From: Plotosus lineatus
Taxonomy: Eukaryota > Chordata > Actinopteri > Siluriformes > Plotosidae
Length of the DNA: 64,000 bases
Reading direction: 5' to 3'
Assembly (NCBI GenBank): GCA_024760905.1
Contig: CM045729.1
Coordinates: forward strand, 55,533,080 to 55,597,079
Notes under the pieces: model-generated
What the model was told of the DNA's origin: nothing
Database searches by the model: none
What the model saw: only the letters and a program-made list of their open reading frames with translations
Made by a program: the position numbers and the translations under genes
Shown here: piece after piece, positions 46,101 to 57,995 of the stretch
Numbering within the stretch: position 1 is the stretch's first letter
How the letters are laid out: every line of letters starts with the position of its first letter

Positions 46101-46868
46101 CTGTAGTGAGAGCAGAGAACAAGTGGAGGAAAATCTAGAGAGGTGGAGGTATGCCCTGGAAAGGAGCGGAATGAAGGTTAGCCTCAGAAAATCAAAATAT
46201 ATGTGTGTGAATGAGAAGGACCCAGGAGGAACGGTGATGTTCCAGGGAGCAGAGATAACGAAGGTGGAGGATTTTAAGTACTTAGGCTCAACAATGCAGA
46301 GCAATGGAGAGTGTGGAAAAGAGGTGAAGAAGCGTGTGCAGGCAGGCTGGAATGGTTGGAGAAAAGTGTCCGGTGTGATGTGCGATAGGAGAGTGTCAGC
46401 AAGAATGAAAGGAAAAGTGTACAAGACGGTGGTGAGGCCAGCGATGTTGTATGATTTAGAAACAGTGGCGCTGAGGAAAACACAGGAGGCAGAGCTGGAG
46501 GTAGCGGAGATAAAAATGTTGAGGTTCTCTCTGGGAGTAACGAGGATGGATAGGATCAGAAATGAGTATATCAGAGGGACAGCACATGTAAGATGTTTTG
46601 GAGACAAAGTCAGAGGGGCTAGATTGAGATGGTTTGGACATGTACAGAGGAGGGATAGTGAGTATATTGGCAGTAGGATGCTGAGGTTGGAACTACCAGG
46701 CAGAAGGCCCAGAGGAAGACCAAAGAAGAGATTTATGGATGTGGTGAAGAAAGACATGAAGGTCGTTGGAGTTAGAAAAGAAGATGCAGAGGACAGGGTA
46801 AGATGGACGCGGATGATTTGCTGTGGCGACCCCTGAAGGGAGCAGCCGAAAGGAAAAGAAGAAGAAGA
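46101..46868 (+). mobile_element. RTE-clade LINE, copy C (5'-truncated)
   Basis: Begins in the RT near the motif C region (CTGTAGTGAGAGCAGAGAAC) and runs to the 3' end GGCGACCCCTGAAGGG..GCCGAAAGG followed by (GAA)n. Flanked by an 18-19 bp target-site duplication that lies in the homologous tail of a SINE. Confidence 0.93.
46123..46836 (+). pseudogene. RTE ORF 3' part, open
   Basis: 237 codons without a stop, from the region after RT motif C to the natural end ICCGDP. Contains GTVMFQGAEITKVEDFKYLG, the GWNGWRKVSGVMCDRRVSAR thumb/post-RT block, LRWFGHVQRRDSEYIG and RPRGRPKKRFMDVVKK. Open only because it is a young 5'-truncated copy; it lacks endonuclease and RT catalytic motifs. The long opposite-strand frame over the same bases is a shadow. 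Confidence 0.9.
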
Positions 46869-47528
46869 AGGGGTCGCCACAGCTGATGATTGATTGGGCA
46901 TAGGTTTTTACGTCGGATTCCCTTCCTGACACAACCCTTTAGCAAGGGACGGAAATGCGCTGATGGCTTTGCAGCTACTCTTTACGAAAGTCAGCAATAG
47001 TTCTTTTACAAGAACCTCTCACCATAGACAGTGAGAGACATGGCCGGCTTGTGATAACCCAGTTCGCTGCACTGGGGGGAGGGGGGTGACGACAGTGACA
47101 ATCCTGTGGAGAGTGGGACTCGACCCCCCAACCTTAGGATCAACCCTTTACCACCAGGCCACCACTGCCCCATTTCATGATGAATAAACTACATTCAATA
47201 AAGATAAATATTTAGACAGTAAAACATTTTTGAAAAATATAGATAAGCTTGTCTCTCGTCATCACTGTATGTGAGCTTTCTGGAGTTTTGGTTGGGACAA
47301 TATTATAAATTTTCATCAAGCTAAAATCATGCAACACAGACATGGCAGACTGATTTTACTTTAGGATTGCTGGAGGAACTGACACATGACATGCTTGTTT
47401 ATGACTAATGGCCGTCTAATTTCAGACATTACATCGTGCACTGGAAAGTGATACATGGTTATATGCTAAGTATTAGATGCTACTAAGCATTGGATTCTGC
47501 TCTGACCAGAGCTTATTAAGTATAATTA

Positions 47529-48022
47529 TATTAATAATAAAATACCTGGGCGTTCACCTTAACAATAAACTGGACTGGTCCCACAACACCAACGCCCTGT
47601 ACAAGAAGGGCCAGAGTCGCCTCCACCTTCTGAGGAGACTCAGGTCCTTCGGAGTATGCAGACCTCTGCTCAGGACTTTTTATGACTCTGTGGTAGCCTC
47701 TGCAATCCTCTACGCTGCCATCTGCTGGGCCCCGGGCAGCACAGAGCGGGACAGAAAGAGACTGAACAAGCTGGTCAGGAGGGCCAGCTCTGTCCTCGGC
47801 TGCCCACTGGACTCTGTGGAGGAGGTGAGTGAGAGGAGGATGGTAGCAAAGCTCACATCCATCCTGGTCAACAGCTCTCACCCACTGCACCAGACTGTAG
47901 AGAAGCTGAGTAGCTCCTTCAGCGGACGACTGAGACATCCTCAGTGCAGCAGGAGCGCTACCGCAGGTCGTTCATTCCCACCGCTGTCAGACTGTACAAC
48001 GCCACTTTGTAACTGTCTGTGA
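47529..48022 (+). pseudogene. L2-like LINE RT C-terminal fragment
   Basis: Frame reads YLGVHLNNKLDWSHNTNALY, GQSRLHLLRRLRSFGVC, LRTFYDSVVASAILYAAICW and RKRLNKLVRRASSVLGCPLD, the conserved end of fish L2-type ORF2. Near 47950 a frameshift replaces the usual 'ERYRRSFIPTAVRLYNA' ending, which can be read in another frame. Confidence 0.85.
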
Positions 48023-48361
48023 AAATACCGGTTATGTGCAAGAAAAACCCCGTGCACTTTAATCAACCACATCTACCACACTGACTGTGAACCATATCAA
48101 CCCATCTACTCTGCCCTCAGATACATGTACACTTGAATATAGGCCAGTCTACAAAGTTGTTCCCTTCTTTTCTTTTATTGTTTATTAATTTATACTATTT
48201 ATGTATCTATTTATTTATTTACTTATATAATATATATGTATGTGTGTATGTTTGTATTTGTATCTATTTTTGCACCCCCTACTGATGGTACCTCAAGAGC
48301 CTGTAACAGTGAATTTCTCCATTGTGAGATTAATAAAGCTGTATCTTATCTTATCTTATCT
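47529..48361 (+). mobile_element. L2/Rex1-like LINE, 5'-truncated
   Basis: Coding end of the RT region followed by a 3' UTR (TACTGATGGTACCTCAAGAG, AATTTCTCC) and the tail TAATAAAGCTGTATC(TTATC)n. A possible 8-bp duplication TATAATTA flanks it (47521-47528, 48362-48369). Tail type and ORF are those of the L2/CR1 group. Confidence 0.85.
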
Positions 48362-48369
48362 TATAATTA

Positions 48370-50489
48370 CACCCAAAGAATTTTGTATGTAGTGTGACAA
48401 GTGATATTACCAATCATATAGTTTAAACTTCTTCTTCTTCTTCTTATATACTCCCTGGTATTAGTAGTTCAAAAAAACTTAGACTCAGAGTGATTATATT
48501 GTGTGCTAACACTTCCATGGGGGTGTAAAAGCAAAATCTGTATCCTGGATAAAAAACCTGTCGTCAGTCTGGCCTGACTGCAATGAGAAGAGTTTTAGGG
48601 AAAATAGGTTTTGAGATTCCTCGACTTTAGGTCAGTGAAGTTCCATGGTGTTAAAGGATCTCCCCTTTGGGTGGAATCTAGTTTTGAGTAGGGTGCTGAC
48701 GCCATTAATAGTCTTTTATGGTGTGATTTAACATTATAATTACAGATACTTTTATTTTGCTGGGAAAGTTATTTATCTCAACTCTTTCCCCACCAAGTGC
48801 TGGCCTCTTTCCAGCCTGAAGCCTGCAAGGGACCTGCACAGCTGCGAGACAAGCAAAATATTTGCTTTCTCTGGTCTGGCACAGGCACAAAATCCAAGGC
48901 CATAGCAAAAGCAATAAAACTGCCTGCTGATGCCCACATTTTGGTGCTCCAACAGCCTTTTCAGGAAAAAAGTGCCTGCTCTGACCATCTGCTTGCTCTG
49001 GATTCTCATGGGTAATAGCAGGCACAGCTACACCCTGACCTGATGAACTTCCTCTGCCCCAAGTCTCTTTATCACTGAAAATTGACTGACTTCCCTCACC
49101 AGCATGTTTGAGGCATCACACTGACCTTCTTCCCATGGAGCATGAAGAGTACCTCATGCTGAAAACCACTAACGCATGGCTATGTGGCCACTTTGTGATT
49201 GACCCAGCATGCTGCTAGTTCCCAAATTAAAGGTTATGGCAGTCCTGGAGGCCAGGCATCAACGGTTTACCACTGATCTCAAGAGTGATGCTGTCATTAG
49301 CTATATCTTATTCTGGCTGAATTATTGGATGATAGGTTTGAACAGCAGATCATTTTGACTGTGTATAGAAAACCTGAGACATATAATAAAGGTTTGATGG
49401 CAAATCAATACAGGATTGTCACTAGCGAATAAAATAGAACAATAGAGTCTCTTGTTATTCATATTGAGTATTTTTTTTTACAACAGCTAAAAACACTTTG
49501 TATATTAAATTATCTCTATTGGACAATTCTATTGGTTGGAAATGTTTATATGAGGCTGTCAGAGCAAAAATAAGAATAATATAAACAACTGCAGTGAACC
49601 CAGAAACAGAGGTCAGTTCGGTTTTACAAAAACATTCCAGCAAATAAACTCAGTGACTTAATTTAGAAGTTGCACAGGACAAAGCCCTGACCATGCTGTG
49701 GTCTTCTGTCTCAGTAATATCCTCAATGATACATCTGAACTCCCAACAGTATCCCAGTTTATTCACAGCGTAATCAGTTCAGGAGCCTGGGGGAGGCCTT
49801 TGACCAGAAGACAGTCAGACCACTTTCACAACACTGTAGCGAGTTATTGTGTAAAGTCCAATTTCAGGCAATTGTGGTATTCTACAGAAGTGAGTCTCCA
49901 GAGACCAACATGGTCTAGCTATACAATACAAAGAAAATAATGTTTTTATTCCTTTAGATACCCACAATTAATCTGAAATAAATAAAAATACAGGAAAGCA
50001 TATAGTTTGTCGATTTCCATATCGGTGGCATAGCAGGATCTGGAACAGAATAAACCTGTGATGTTGAATCAGTAATCAAAACTCAGATTTAGACTGTAAC
50101 ATTATATGGACAAACATTTCTTACTGTTGAGTTATATCTGATTTTGGCAACTCGGTAATCCTTTTCAGGTCCTGCTGTAATGTTGGAAGTGATAAACATG
50201 GATTATGATCATCTTACCAAATCTGCATGCAGAGCAGCCCACAATCACTACTGGCATCATCTAGTCATACCAAGTGGTTGATTTTTCAGCAATTTATTAT
50301 TCAGATCATTAACATTAAAACCCTTATCTGGCAAAATGTTTTTAACGTAAAACAACAAAGAAAGAACAAATATTACACCCAAAAATATTTTAGCAAATAA
50401 GGATGGGAATGATGTAACAAGTGACTTATAAATAATATAATGTAATGTTGCATAATTAGTAAATAACATTCAATTATTAATATTCATAT

Positions 50490-50497
<8 letters not shown>
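48370..50497. other. Unassigned region
   Basis: No gene or family recognised. An open frame at 48797-49015 has no homology I can name. A (TTC)n run lies near 48430 and a (CA)n tract at 50498-50520. Confidence 0.45.
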
Positions 50498-50520
<23 letters not shown>

Positions 50521-50559
50521 TACATAATCATATATACAAATAAATACGGTACATGTATG

Positions 50560-51330
50560 TATGCATGTACGTACATATAGTTATTGCTCCATCTTGGCAG
50601 ATGAAAGCCGTCCCACTGTCTCGGCTCACTGTTTGTCCTTTCTGTGTACCACCATATGGCACTCTAGTCCAGACACAGATGTTGCCGCAAACTGCACAAT
50701 GATTTGATTCATTTGGAAGAGTGCCTGGAGAGTGCTTTCTGGTGCAGATCTTTCGATGACTGACATATCCTGCCTTTGACAGGAGTACACCATCACATGA
50801 TTGCCATGTCCAGGTTTGCTTGTTAGCTGGCAAGTATACATTATGACCTTTCCGTAGACATCTCTTGAGTTGAGCATGTAAGATACACTCCGATTTCCAT
50901 TCAGACCGATTACAAGCCTGAGACTCCTATTTCTGTACAGACATTCCTAGTACTTTTAAATCGTCCTTCAAATTATCACTGAACGTCATGCACGGCTTGA
51001 GATAAGGTCTCTTTCCTATCTTTATCATATGAAAGTTTTTTGCTAAAAAGACATGTCATGTCTTTTTGACATGTCCAGCCCAATGCACCTGGTTGTAGAT
51101 AATCATGGACTCAATTCTGAAACCTTAGGATGATTTGAGATCATCAGTGTTAGGGGTTAGAGACTGCCATTGGATGTTGAGAATACTTCTGAGGCAGTTT
51201 TGATGGAAAGGCCCTCACCATTTGATGTGTCTACGATAGACTGTCCAAGTCTCTGATGAGTGAGATTAAAATACAGACTTTGTATATATGGACTTTTCTA
51301 CAAGTTGTTATACTTCCTTCCGACCACACT
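50560..51330 (-). pseudogene. Zinc-finger-tailed LINE, 3' part
   Basis: Minus-strand traces in order: LESRVWSEGSITTCRKVHIY (post-RT), a 'GLDMSKR' and KRPYLKPCMTFSDNLKDDLK block, then two finger-like segments, TWQSCDGVLLSKAGYVSHRK and NHCAVCGNICV..MVVHRKDKQ. LINE ORFs of this type end in C2H2-like fingers after the 'GHV.RM..RLPK..FYGEL..GKR' region. Several stops and frameshifts. Belongs with the part at 54190-56340. Confidence 0.7.
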
Positions 51331-51360
51331 CTGCTTTCTAGCCACATAGGGGAAGCCAGA

Positions 51361-51390
51361 ATTTTTTTTTTTTTTTTTTTTTTGGGGGGG
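51361..51390. repeat. Poly-T/poly-G run
   Basis: About 22 T followed by 8 G. Confidence 0.95.
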
Positions 51391-51739
51391 GTTGGCACAA
51401 CAAATGGTTTGGGGGCATCCAAGGGAGGGGTGCCATAATAATTCTCAGAATTTGCCAGTTGAAATAATATGGTTTATTTATCAAAATTCTTTTGTACAAT
51501 GAAGTGTGGTATACAGCGAACACAAATAAACAAGAGCTCACACTGCTTGCAAGAACTGGAATGAACTTAGACCTGTCTAAACATGGACAAAGCTGTTATA
51601 CGTGTTACAATTTAAATCAAACAGAACAATACAATCGAGCTCGTTAAATCTTACTGTAATGTTAGTTTACAAGAGTACCAACAGATCTGACCTGCATCCT
51701 GTGGTATAGCAACACCTGCTTCACAATAACAAGAACATT

Positions 51740-51995
51740 CAGAAAAGCACAATTCTGCAGTATTGGTGAGATGAAGCAAAGTGTTTTACAAAGTCCTCCA
51801 TATTAAGGGTAGATGCCCTCCTTCAGTCAACACTGAGTATGTCAAGGTGACTCAACGTATCATCTGCCATTGTTGACTTAAGGAGAGTTTTGATTCCTTT
51901 AATGACAGAGGAACATCTCTCTCATGATGCAGTACTAACTGGAATCACAAGAAATACTTTGTTTACCCTGAAAAGTTCAAGAAAAACCTCTTTGT
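51740..51995 (-). pseudogene. hAT-superfamily transposase, C-terminal dimerisation relic
   Basis: Minus strand: LELFRVNKVFLVIPVSTAS, stop, ERCSSVIKGIKTLLKSTMAD, DTLSHLDILSVD. This is the hAT C-terminal pattern 'L.IPV.TAS.ERSFS.LK.IKT.LRSTM...RLS.LA.LSI'. One in-frame stop replaces the C of ASCER. No upstream domain recognised; 51996-52565 is unassigned. Confidence 0.7.
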
Positions 51996-52569
51996 AAGGT
52001 TTAAAAAAGTTTTTTTTTTAATATATTTATCATGAATGGACTTGTTATCTACAAAATAAGGTTTATGCCCACTCAGAAAAGTCCCTTCCATTACAAAAGC
52101 AGTGCATTGATACTATTAAACTGAATTACAACAGTCTACCTTTGACACCATTGGGCAAAACATTGGTTAAAAAAAAAAAATTAAAAACTCGCAATGTGAA
52201 TTGCTGCTAAGTTGTAAATAGTAAAAACAGAAAAGTTCGACGTTGAATCAATTCTACTACAGAATATCTACTCATAAAATTGGTGCTACCCGGTGTTTTT
52301 GCCACCATGTGCTGCATCACACATACACGTCAATATGCTTATTTTTTGTGATTTTCTGCTGCCATTTTAATGTTTTTTGATATATTGGTCTGATCATGAA
52401 ACTGGTACTGAAAGGTTTGACATTGACCTTTTACATTTACAGATTTAGAAGAAAATAGTTTTTCCCATTTTTAAAGCATTAGGCCAATATGCATTAAAAC
52501 CAGGTAGATGCAGATTAATATTCCTCAGAGAAGCAGCATCATCAAATTATCAGTAGCATGACTCACGAT

Positions 52570-53016
52570 GGTACAAGACAGTTTTGAGGCCAGCGATGTT
52601 GTATAGTTTAGAAACAGTGGCCCTGGGGAAAAGACAGGAGGCAGAGCTGGAGGTAGCAGAGATGAAAATGTTGAGGTTCTCTTTGGGCGTAACGAGGATG
52701 GATAGGATCAGGAATGAGTACATCAGTGGGACAGCACATGTTAGAGGCTTTGGAGACAAAGTCAGAGAGGCTAGATTGAGATGGTTTGGACATGTACAGA
52801 GGAGGGATAGTGAATATATTTGTAGTAGGATGCTGAGGTTGGAACTACAAGGCAGAAGGCCTAGAGGAAGACTAAAGAGAAGACTCATGGATGTGGTGAA
52901 GGAGGACATGAAGGTAGTTGGTGTAAGAGAAGAAGATGCAGAGGATAGGGTGAGATGGAGGCAGATGATTCACTGTGGCGACCCCTGAGGGGAAAAGCCG
53001 AAAGGAAAAGAAGAAG
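52570..53016 (+). mobile_element. RTE-clade LINE, copy D (strongly 5'-truncated)
   Basis: Starts GTACAAGACAGTTTTGAGGC and runs to the standard 3' end with GCCGAAAGGAAAAGAAGAAG. Only the last about 450 bp of the element. Confidence 0.92.
52584..52988 (+). pseudogene. RTE ORF C-terminal fragment
   Basis: 134 codons, MRPAMLYSLETVALGKRQEA through LRWFGHVQRRDSEYICSRML to IHCGDP, in frame to the natural stop. No enzymatic motif. Confidence 0.9.
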
Positions 53017-54185
53017 CTAAAATGTCAGTAAATGCCAATGCATCAGTGATCAGTGGGATCACAAGTTACACTATATAACATGGACAGGAAAAGTCAGGAA
53101 AATCATCAATCCCATTTTAAGACAGGTGCTTATTTACCAATTTTGTCACAAACATGCAGATTCAGTGGTTCATTATGCATGTGCACCTTTGCTTCAATTC
53201 ATGTGGTTATTGGTTCTGTGGAGACCTTAGCAGAGGCTAGGCAGGACGTGAAAATAAGGTCTTTCTCTTGTCAAAAAACTGAGCATGAAAAAGGTGTAAA
53301 CTAGGAAGTACAAAATGTATTTGAATTATTTCAAAAACTGTGTTCACCATATGTAAATATTATGAAATATTATTATCTACCAGGGATGCACTAAAGATTT
53401 TAATGTATTGATTCACAAATAAAATTGGACATGGAAATATTCGTCCAAGTTTGAAGTTGGGTAGTTGGAAATTGTACCAGTTTCGTGGTCAGACCCATGT
53501 ACTGTATATATATTTTTCTTTTATGAGAGATTGCTGTTCTTTCTAGCTTGTCTACGGATGGCACAATGTTAGTCAGATGCTTTCTAGACACATACAAACC
53601 AAGCTAATCAGTCTTTACATGCATATTATTCATTATAATTCCTTGCTTAATTAATTAATAGAACAGACATACTGTACATACCAGTAAAACACTCTTCATT
53701 GATGATGCTTTATACTTTAAACTGCCACTGTTCAGCCTCTCAGATACTCAGCCGCTGCCTTGCTATATTTTGGATCACGAAGGATCTGTGTGTCAGTTTG
53801 ATTAATGAGAAGTCAGAGTGCAGCATGCTCAGCAGTGCAACATAACGATGCATTCATATGCACTGGGAAATTACAGTTTTCTTTGGAAATATTTGCCAGA
53901 TTGCAAATGTACAATATTTCACATGACCATTCTCAGTGGCGGTGGGAGGACGGGGCGCAAGGGGGTGGCAAGGGATTTGCTGGGTTGGCCCTTCGCCCCC
54001 CCTGCCACACCACTGTCCCGCCAGCCAAAGGTGAAACATTCCTTTTAAATAGAAGATCTCTTTATCCAATGAGCAGTTGTTTGAAATAGTGCTGTAAAGA
54101 TTAGGAAACATGTTGACAGTTTGAAGTCTTGTGCCTTTTACAAGGATAAGATGATCTTTGTACAGTTCACCTGGAGGAGGGTGAA
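53017..54185. other. Unassigned region
   Basis: AT-rich, no gene recognised. The G/C-rich stretch 53935-54030 (TCAGTGGCGGTGGGAGGACG) could be a DNA-transposon end. This region and 51331-53016 split the LINE whose parts lie on either side. Confidence 0.4.
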
Positions 54186-54189
54186 TATA

Positions 54190-56340
54190 ATTTTTTTTTC
54201 TTTTTTAGGCTTATTGTGAGGCCAAAAGCATCACAAGCATCAGATAAAAGGTTCATAATCAGCTGAAGATCTTCTTGAGAGTGTGCTACGAAGTTCCCTT
54301 CCTCTGCATATAGCAGATAGCAGCTCAGACAGATAAAGAAAGTTCTTTCATTTAGTGTTGAAGTTTTTTAAGTTGAAAAGCCTGTCACTTGTTCTGAACA
54401 GTAGAGATACATCTGCCGCACAATCATGGAAAGCACCAGATAAGAGCAAAGATGATTGAAAAAAGTGTTGGGGCAAGAACATCACTCTGTTGCTCCATTG
54501 TCAATTGTAATATCTTCAGAAAGTATGCCGCTGAAGGCCCATGATTGTCCATCGTGCGTCACAGTTTACACTGTCGGAAACCTCTGTCAGGTCAATAAAT
54601 ACTTGGTATAGTGGCACCTTTGCTGAGTGCATTTTTCTTGTAGCTGTCTGACTGAGAAGATCACGTCAGTTGTGCCTTGGCCAGATCTGAAACCTGACTT
54701 TGACTCTGCGAAAGAGATGAACCAGAATTCTATTCAACAATAGCCTTGCAAGAACCTTGCCAACTACTCCAAGGAGAGTGATGCTACAATAGTTGTCACA
54801 CACTAATCGTGAGTTTTTGTTTTTAGAGAAGGCAACAAGTATGATGTTGATCCAATCTTGAGGGATCTGTGTGCCTTGCCAGACTTGACAAAACAGTGTG
54901 AGAACTTCAGAAGCAAGAAAATCACCTCTAAGTTGTATAATACTCAGCAGGGAGACCATCAAGCCCAGGAGCACTTCCTATGTTAAGCTCTTTAATGGCT
55001 TGCTTAACTTCCTCGAGAGCAGGTGTAGATGGCATATGATGGATCAGTTCACCTTAAGGTAAGCTATTTATGACAGATTTTTCAACAACAGCTGGATTGA
55101 AGAACAAATTGGAAAAGTATTTAGTCCAGTGATTAAGTATGCCAACAGGATCTTCAGGTGTGGTTTGCCATCTGCAGATTTCAGGGGAGCAATTGGGGAT
55201 GACTTATGGCCGTAAGCTCCGCATAGTGAACTAAACAAAGCCTTCAAGTTGTTTTGATCGAAACCTCTTTGAATGCCATCCAAGCTTATATTCCACCAGA
55301 CCGTTTTTTTTTTCATTTTCCTGAGCTCATGCTGTAAAAGAGCTTTGTGATCATTAAAAGCTTTTGCTGCAGCTGGATGATTTACATCTGAGCTTCTCAG
55401 TAAGGACTGGCATAGTTGGTTTTTGGTTTTAATCAAGAGCACAGTGTGGGTGACACTGTCATCATACCAGTCTTTGTGGTGTTTCTTGGTGAAGCCAAAG
55501 AGGTTGGACTCTTGATAGATTTGAGTTTTAAAATCTTCCCAAGTACGAAGAAATGACAGGCTGTTCATGCTGTTGGTTAAAGTGGTGCAGACATCCTGAT
55601 GTGCTAACTTAGACACATCAAGGCGTTTGGGAAGCTTCACGCCACTTACCCTCATCTTCCTTAAAATTTGTAATTTAAATTTCCCCCCGCACAAATCTGC
55701 TTTGTATCACATTCAGCACTGTGAGATCCTATTTACTAGTAATGATGAAGTCAGGACGGTGACTATGCTTCAATCTAGGATGGATCCAGGTGACCTTATT
55801 CTTCTGCTTTTGACGGAAGAAAGTGTTACAAATTGCTAGGTAGAAAGTTCTAGAAGCTGAAGACCATTACTGTTTATTTTTCTTCTACCATAAGGACCCA
55901 AGGTTTCCCAGATGCCATGATCCTTACCCACTCTTACACTGAAGTTGCCATTGACAATCGGTTTCTCTTATATAGGTACTGAATGAGAAGGACACAATGT
56001 CTTCTGTACTGGCAGTGAGGCTCGGGGCATAGATGGAAAGTATTGACATATAGAGATTATCCATAAAAGGAACCCTGAGCTTCATGATACAATCATTGAC
56101 ACAGTGAGGCTGGTCTATATTGTCTACAAGCACTGATTGAATGGCAAAGCCAACTCCACCATCACATTGAAAGCCTTTTGGCTTTCTGCTCCAGAAAAGT
56201 TGTTCCTTGATGGCACTTCTTTCAGATGATCCTCTTCAGAAAACCATGTTTTGGAAAGCGCAGTAATGGCAAGGTTCAGAGGCTGTAGTTCCTTGGTCAC
56301 AACAGCTGTTCTACAGTCTAGATTAGAATTAAAAATAAAG
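54190..56340 (-). pseudogene. Zinc-finger-tailed LINE, endonuclease to RT
   Basis: Minus-strand order: endonuclease traces (IVNGNFSVRVGKDHGIWETL for the GDFNARVG box, NSNGLQLLEL, TWIHPRLKHSHRPDFIIT), linker (KHHKDWYDDS and AAAKAFNDHKALLQHELRKM, 55694-55068), RT fingers (IPQDWINIILVAFSKNKNSR and CDNYCSITLLGVVGKVLARL, 54974-54666), an IDLTEVSDSVN motif A (aspartate kept) and LYAEEGNFVAHSQEDLQLI where YADD reads YAEE. The pattern fits a widespread animal LINE type whose clade name I do not assert. Frameshifts and stops make it dead. It continues at 50560-51330. Confidence 0.82.
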
Positions 56341-56504
56341 ATAGAGTGACCTTTATTATCAACTGTTGTATGAACAATGAAAATCAGTTTAAGAGATTTT
56401 TTTATCAGCAGTTATAAGAAATAAGAAAGTGCACAAGATACAACTAACAAACTACGCCAAGCAATATATGTGCATATACCTACATACACATATACACATA
56501 CATA

Positions 56505-57156
56505 CCTGTCAAGTTGTACGGTTTTGGCGTAATTTGTACAAGTGAGCACTGATTTTTAAATGTGTACGCCGTACGTCCGAAATCTGTACGTTTTTCGATC
56601 ATTTCGTCTTTTTTTTTTAACAAAAAATACGCCGAATTGGTCTGTAGCCGTTTTCTGGAGAGAATCGCGCGTTGCGTTTATCGTCTGCTATCATCTGCTC
56701 TTTCCGACCACGTGACCGCACTTTCACTTCCGCCATCATTCCCAGTTAGTTTTCGTGACTCGCAGTGGATACAGTTGATACAAACGTGATAACAATATGG
56801 ATGGAACAGCTAAAAAGAAAAGGAAAACTAATGCCAACGGAAAACTAATGCCCAGCTCAAGTGCCATGAAGTGAAGCCATCAAAAGAAATGATTGAAAGT
56901 GCCAAAAGTGCTACATATAGTTATAATAAAGATCACTGTGAAATTTTCTTAATCATGCAGCTGAAGATATTACTCTTTTATTTGATTGCACCAGGTTATA
57001 TGTTACAACATTACCAATAAATTCATATTATATTAAAAATAGAGTTTAATTTTTGTTTCATATTGCACGCGATAATAAGACGCGTAAGATTAGTTGCTAT
57101 TTTGTAAGGGCATAAGTAGCCATTTGTAAGATCGCCAATGGCCTAGGGTTGACAGG
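56505..57156 (+). mobile_element. Nonautonomous DNA transposon with CCTGTCAA termini
   Basis: Left CCTGTCAAGTTGTACGGTTT and right, inverted, CCTGTCAACCCTAGGCCATT. A CpG-rich promoter-like segment (56640-56760) precedes a 26-codon start MDGTAKKKRKTNANGKL. The interior is otherwise AT-rich. The superfamily cannot be decided from the ends alone. Confidence 0.6.
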
Positions 57157-57225
57157 TATGCACATACCTAAATGTACACATATCAACACATACATACATA
57201 CATACAGTATTGTATACACTACTCG

Positions 57226-57553
57226 GCTTTTTCCCTTTTTCAGGGGTTGCCACAGCAAATGATTCACACGTTTGATTTGGCATAGGTTTTTACGTCGGAT
57301 GCTCTTCCTGACACAACCCTTTAGCATGGGACAGAAACACGCTGACGGCTTTGCAGCTACTCTTTACAAAAGTCAGCAATGGTTCTTTTACATGAACCTC
57401 TCACCATAGACAGTGAGAGACATGGCTGGCCATGGATAACACAGTTAGCTGCACTAGGGGGACAGTGACAACCTTGTGGAGATTGGGACTCGAACCCCCA
57501 ACGTTAGGATCAGCGATCCAGTGCCCTTTACCACCAGACCACCACTGCCCTCC
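57226..57553 (-). mobile_element. tRNA(Ser)-like SINE with RTE-type tail
   Basis: Tail GGCTTTTTCCCTTTTTCAGG and TACGTCGGATGCTC, body, head GAACCCCCAACG and GGATCAGCGATCC. Confidence 0.92.
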
Positions 57554-57769
57554 TATACATATATTCACATATTCACACATAGACACAAGGGTGCATGTTA
57601 GTCAAAGTTGTATGATATACATTGGTAAGAGATAGAGCTTTTTAATTATAAGGTGCATGGTGCTAAAATGTTATGATATTCAAGACCTGCTATAAACATA
57701 AGTATTGCACTTGAAACTTAAACGTAAGTATTGCACATATTAGAGTAATACTGTATTGTACTGCCTAGG

Positions 57770-57993
57770 AAAATGGTCTGAATGATGGCTATTCAGCCAG
57801 TGTGTGTGAGATCATGGTGGTGATGGAGTTACACTTTTAACAGCTTGTCGGTGAAAGCTGTTCTTCAGTTTGCTAGTTTTTGTTTTTAGTGTCATATACC
57901 TTTTTCTGGAAGGAAGAGGGGAGAAAAGGGGTGCCCAGGGTGTGTGGGGTCAATGATAATTATACTGGCTCTCCTCTGAAGTCTGTCAGTGTT
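57770..57993 (-). mobile_element. Rex1/L2-like LINE, 3' portion
   Basis: Minus strand: NTDRLQRRASIIIIDPTHPG and HPFSPLFLPEKGI, the 'R.LRRA..II.DPTHPGH.LF.LLPSG+RYR' C-terminus. Separated from its upstream part (59576-60040) by a Tc1 element. Confidence 0.8.
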
Positions 57994-57995
57994 TA

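Larger units (their letters stand above)
46060..47172 (-). mobile_element. tRNA(Ser)-like SINE with RTE-type tail, split by an RTE insertion
   Basis: The last about 40 bp of the tail (46060-46100) and the rest of the SINE (46869-47172, tail TACGTCGGATTCCC, body, head) are separated by a plus-strand RTE fragment. The duplicated target is (A)GGGGTCGCCACAGCTGAT at 46082-46100 and 46869-46887. Confidence 0.9.

Noticed and set aside
46080..46901. 273-codon minus-strand ORF
   Set aside because: It is the antisense shadow of the RTE ORF on the plus strand (46123-46836). The same applies to 62257-62913 minus and 61649-62149 minus.
53935..54030. CpG island or promoter
   Set aside because: Short G/C-rich stretch with runs of G and C rather than CpG density, and no adjacent exon. 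More likely a transposon end.
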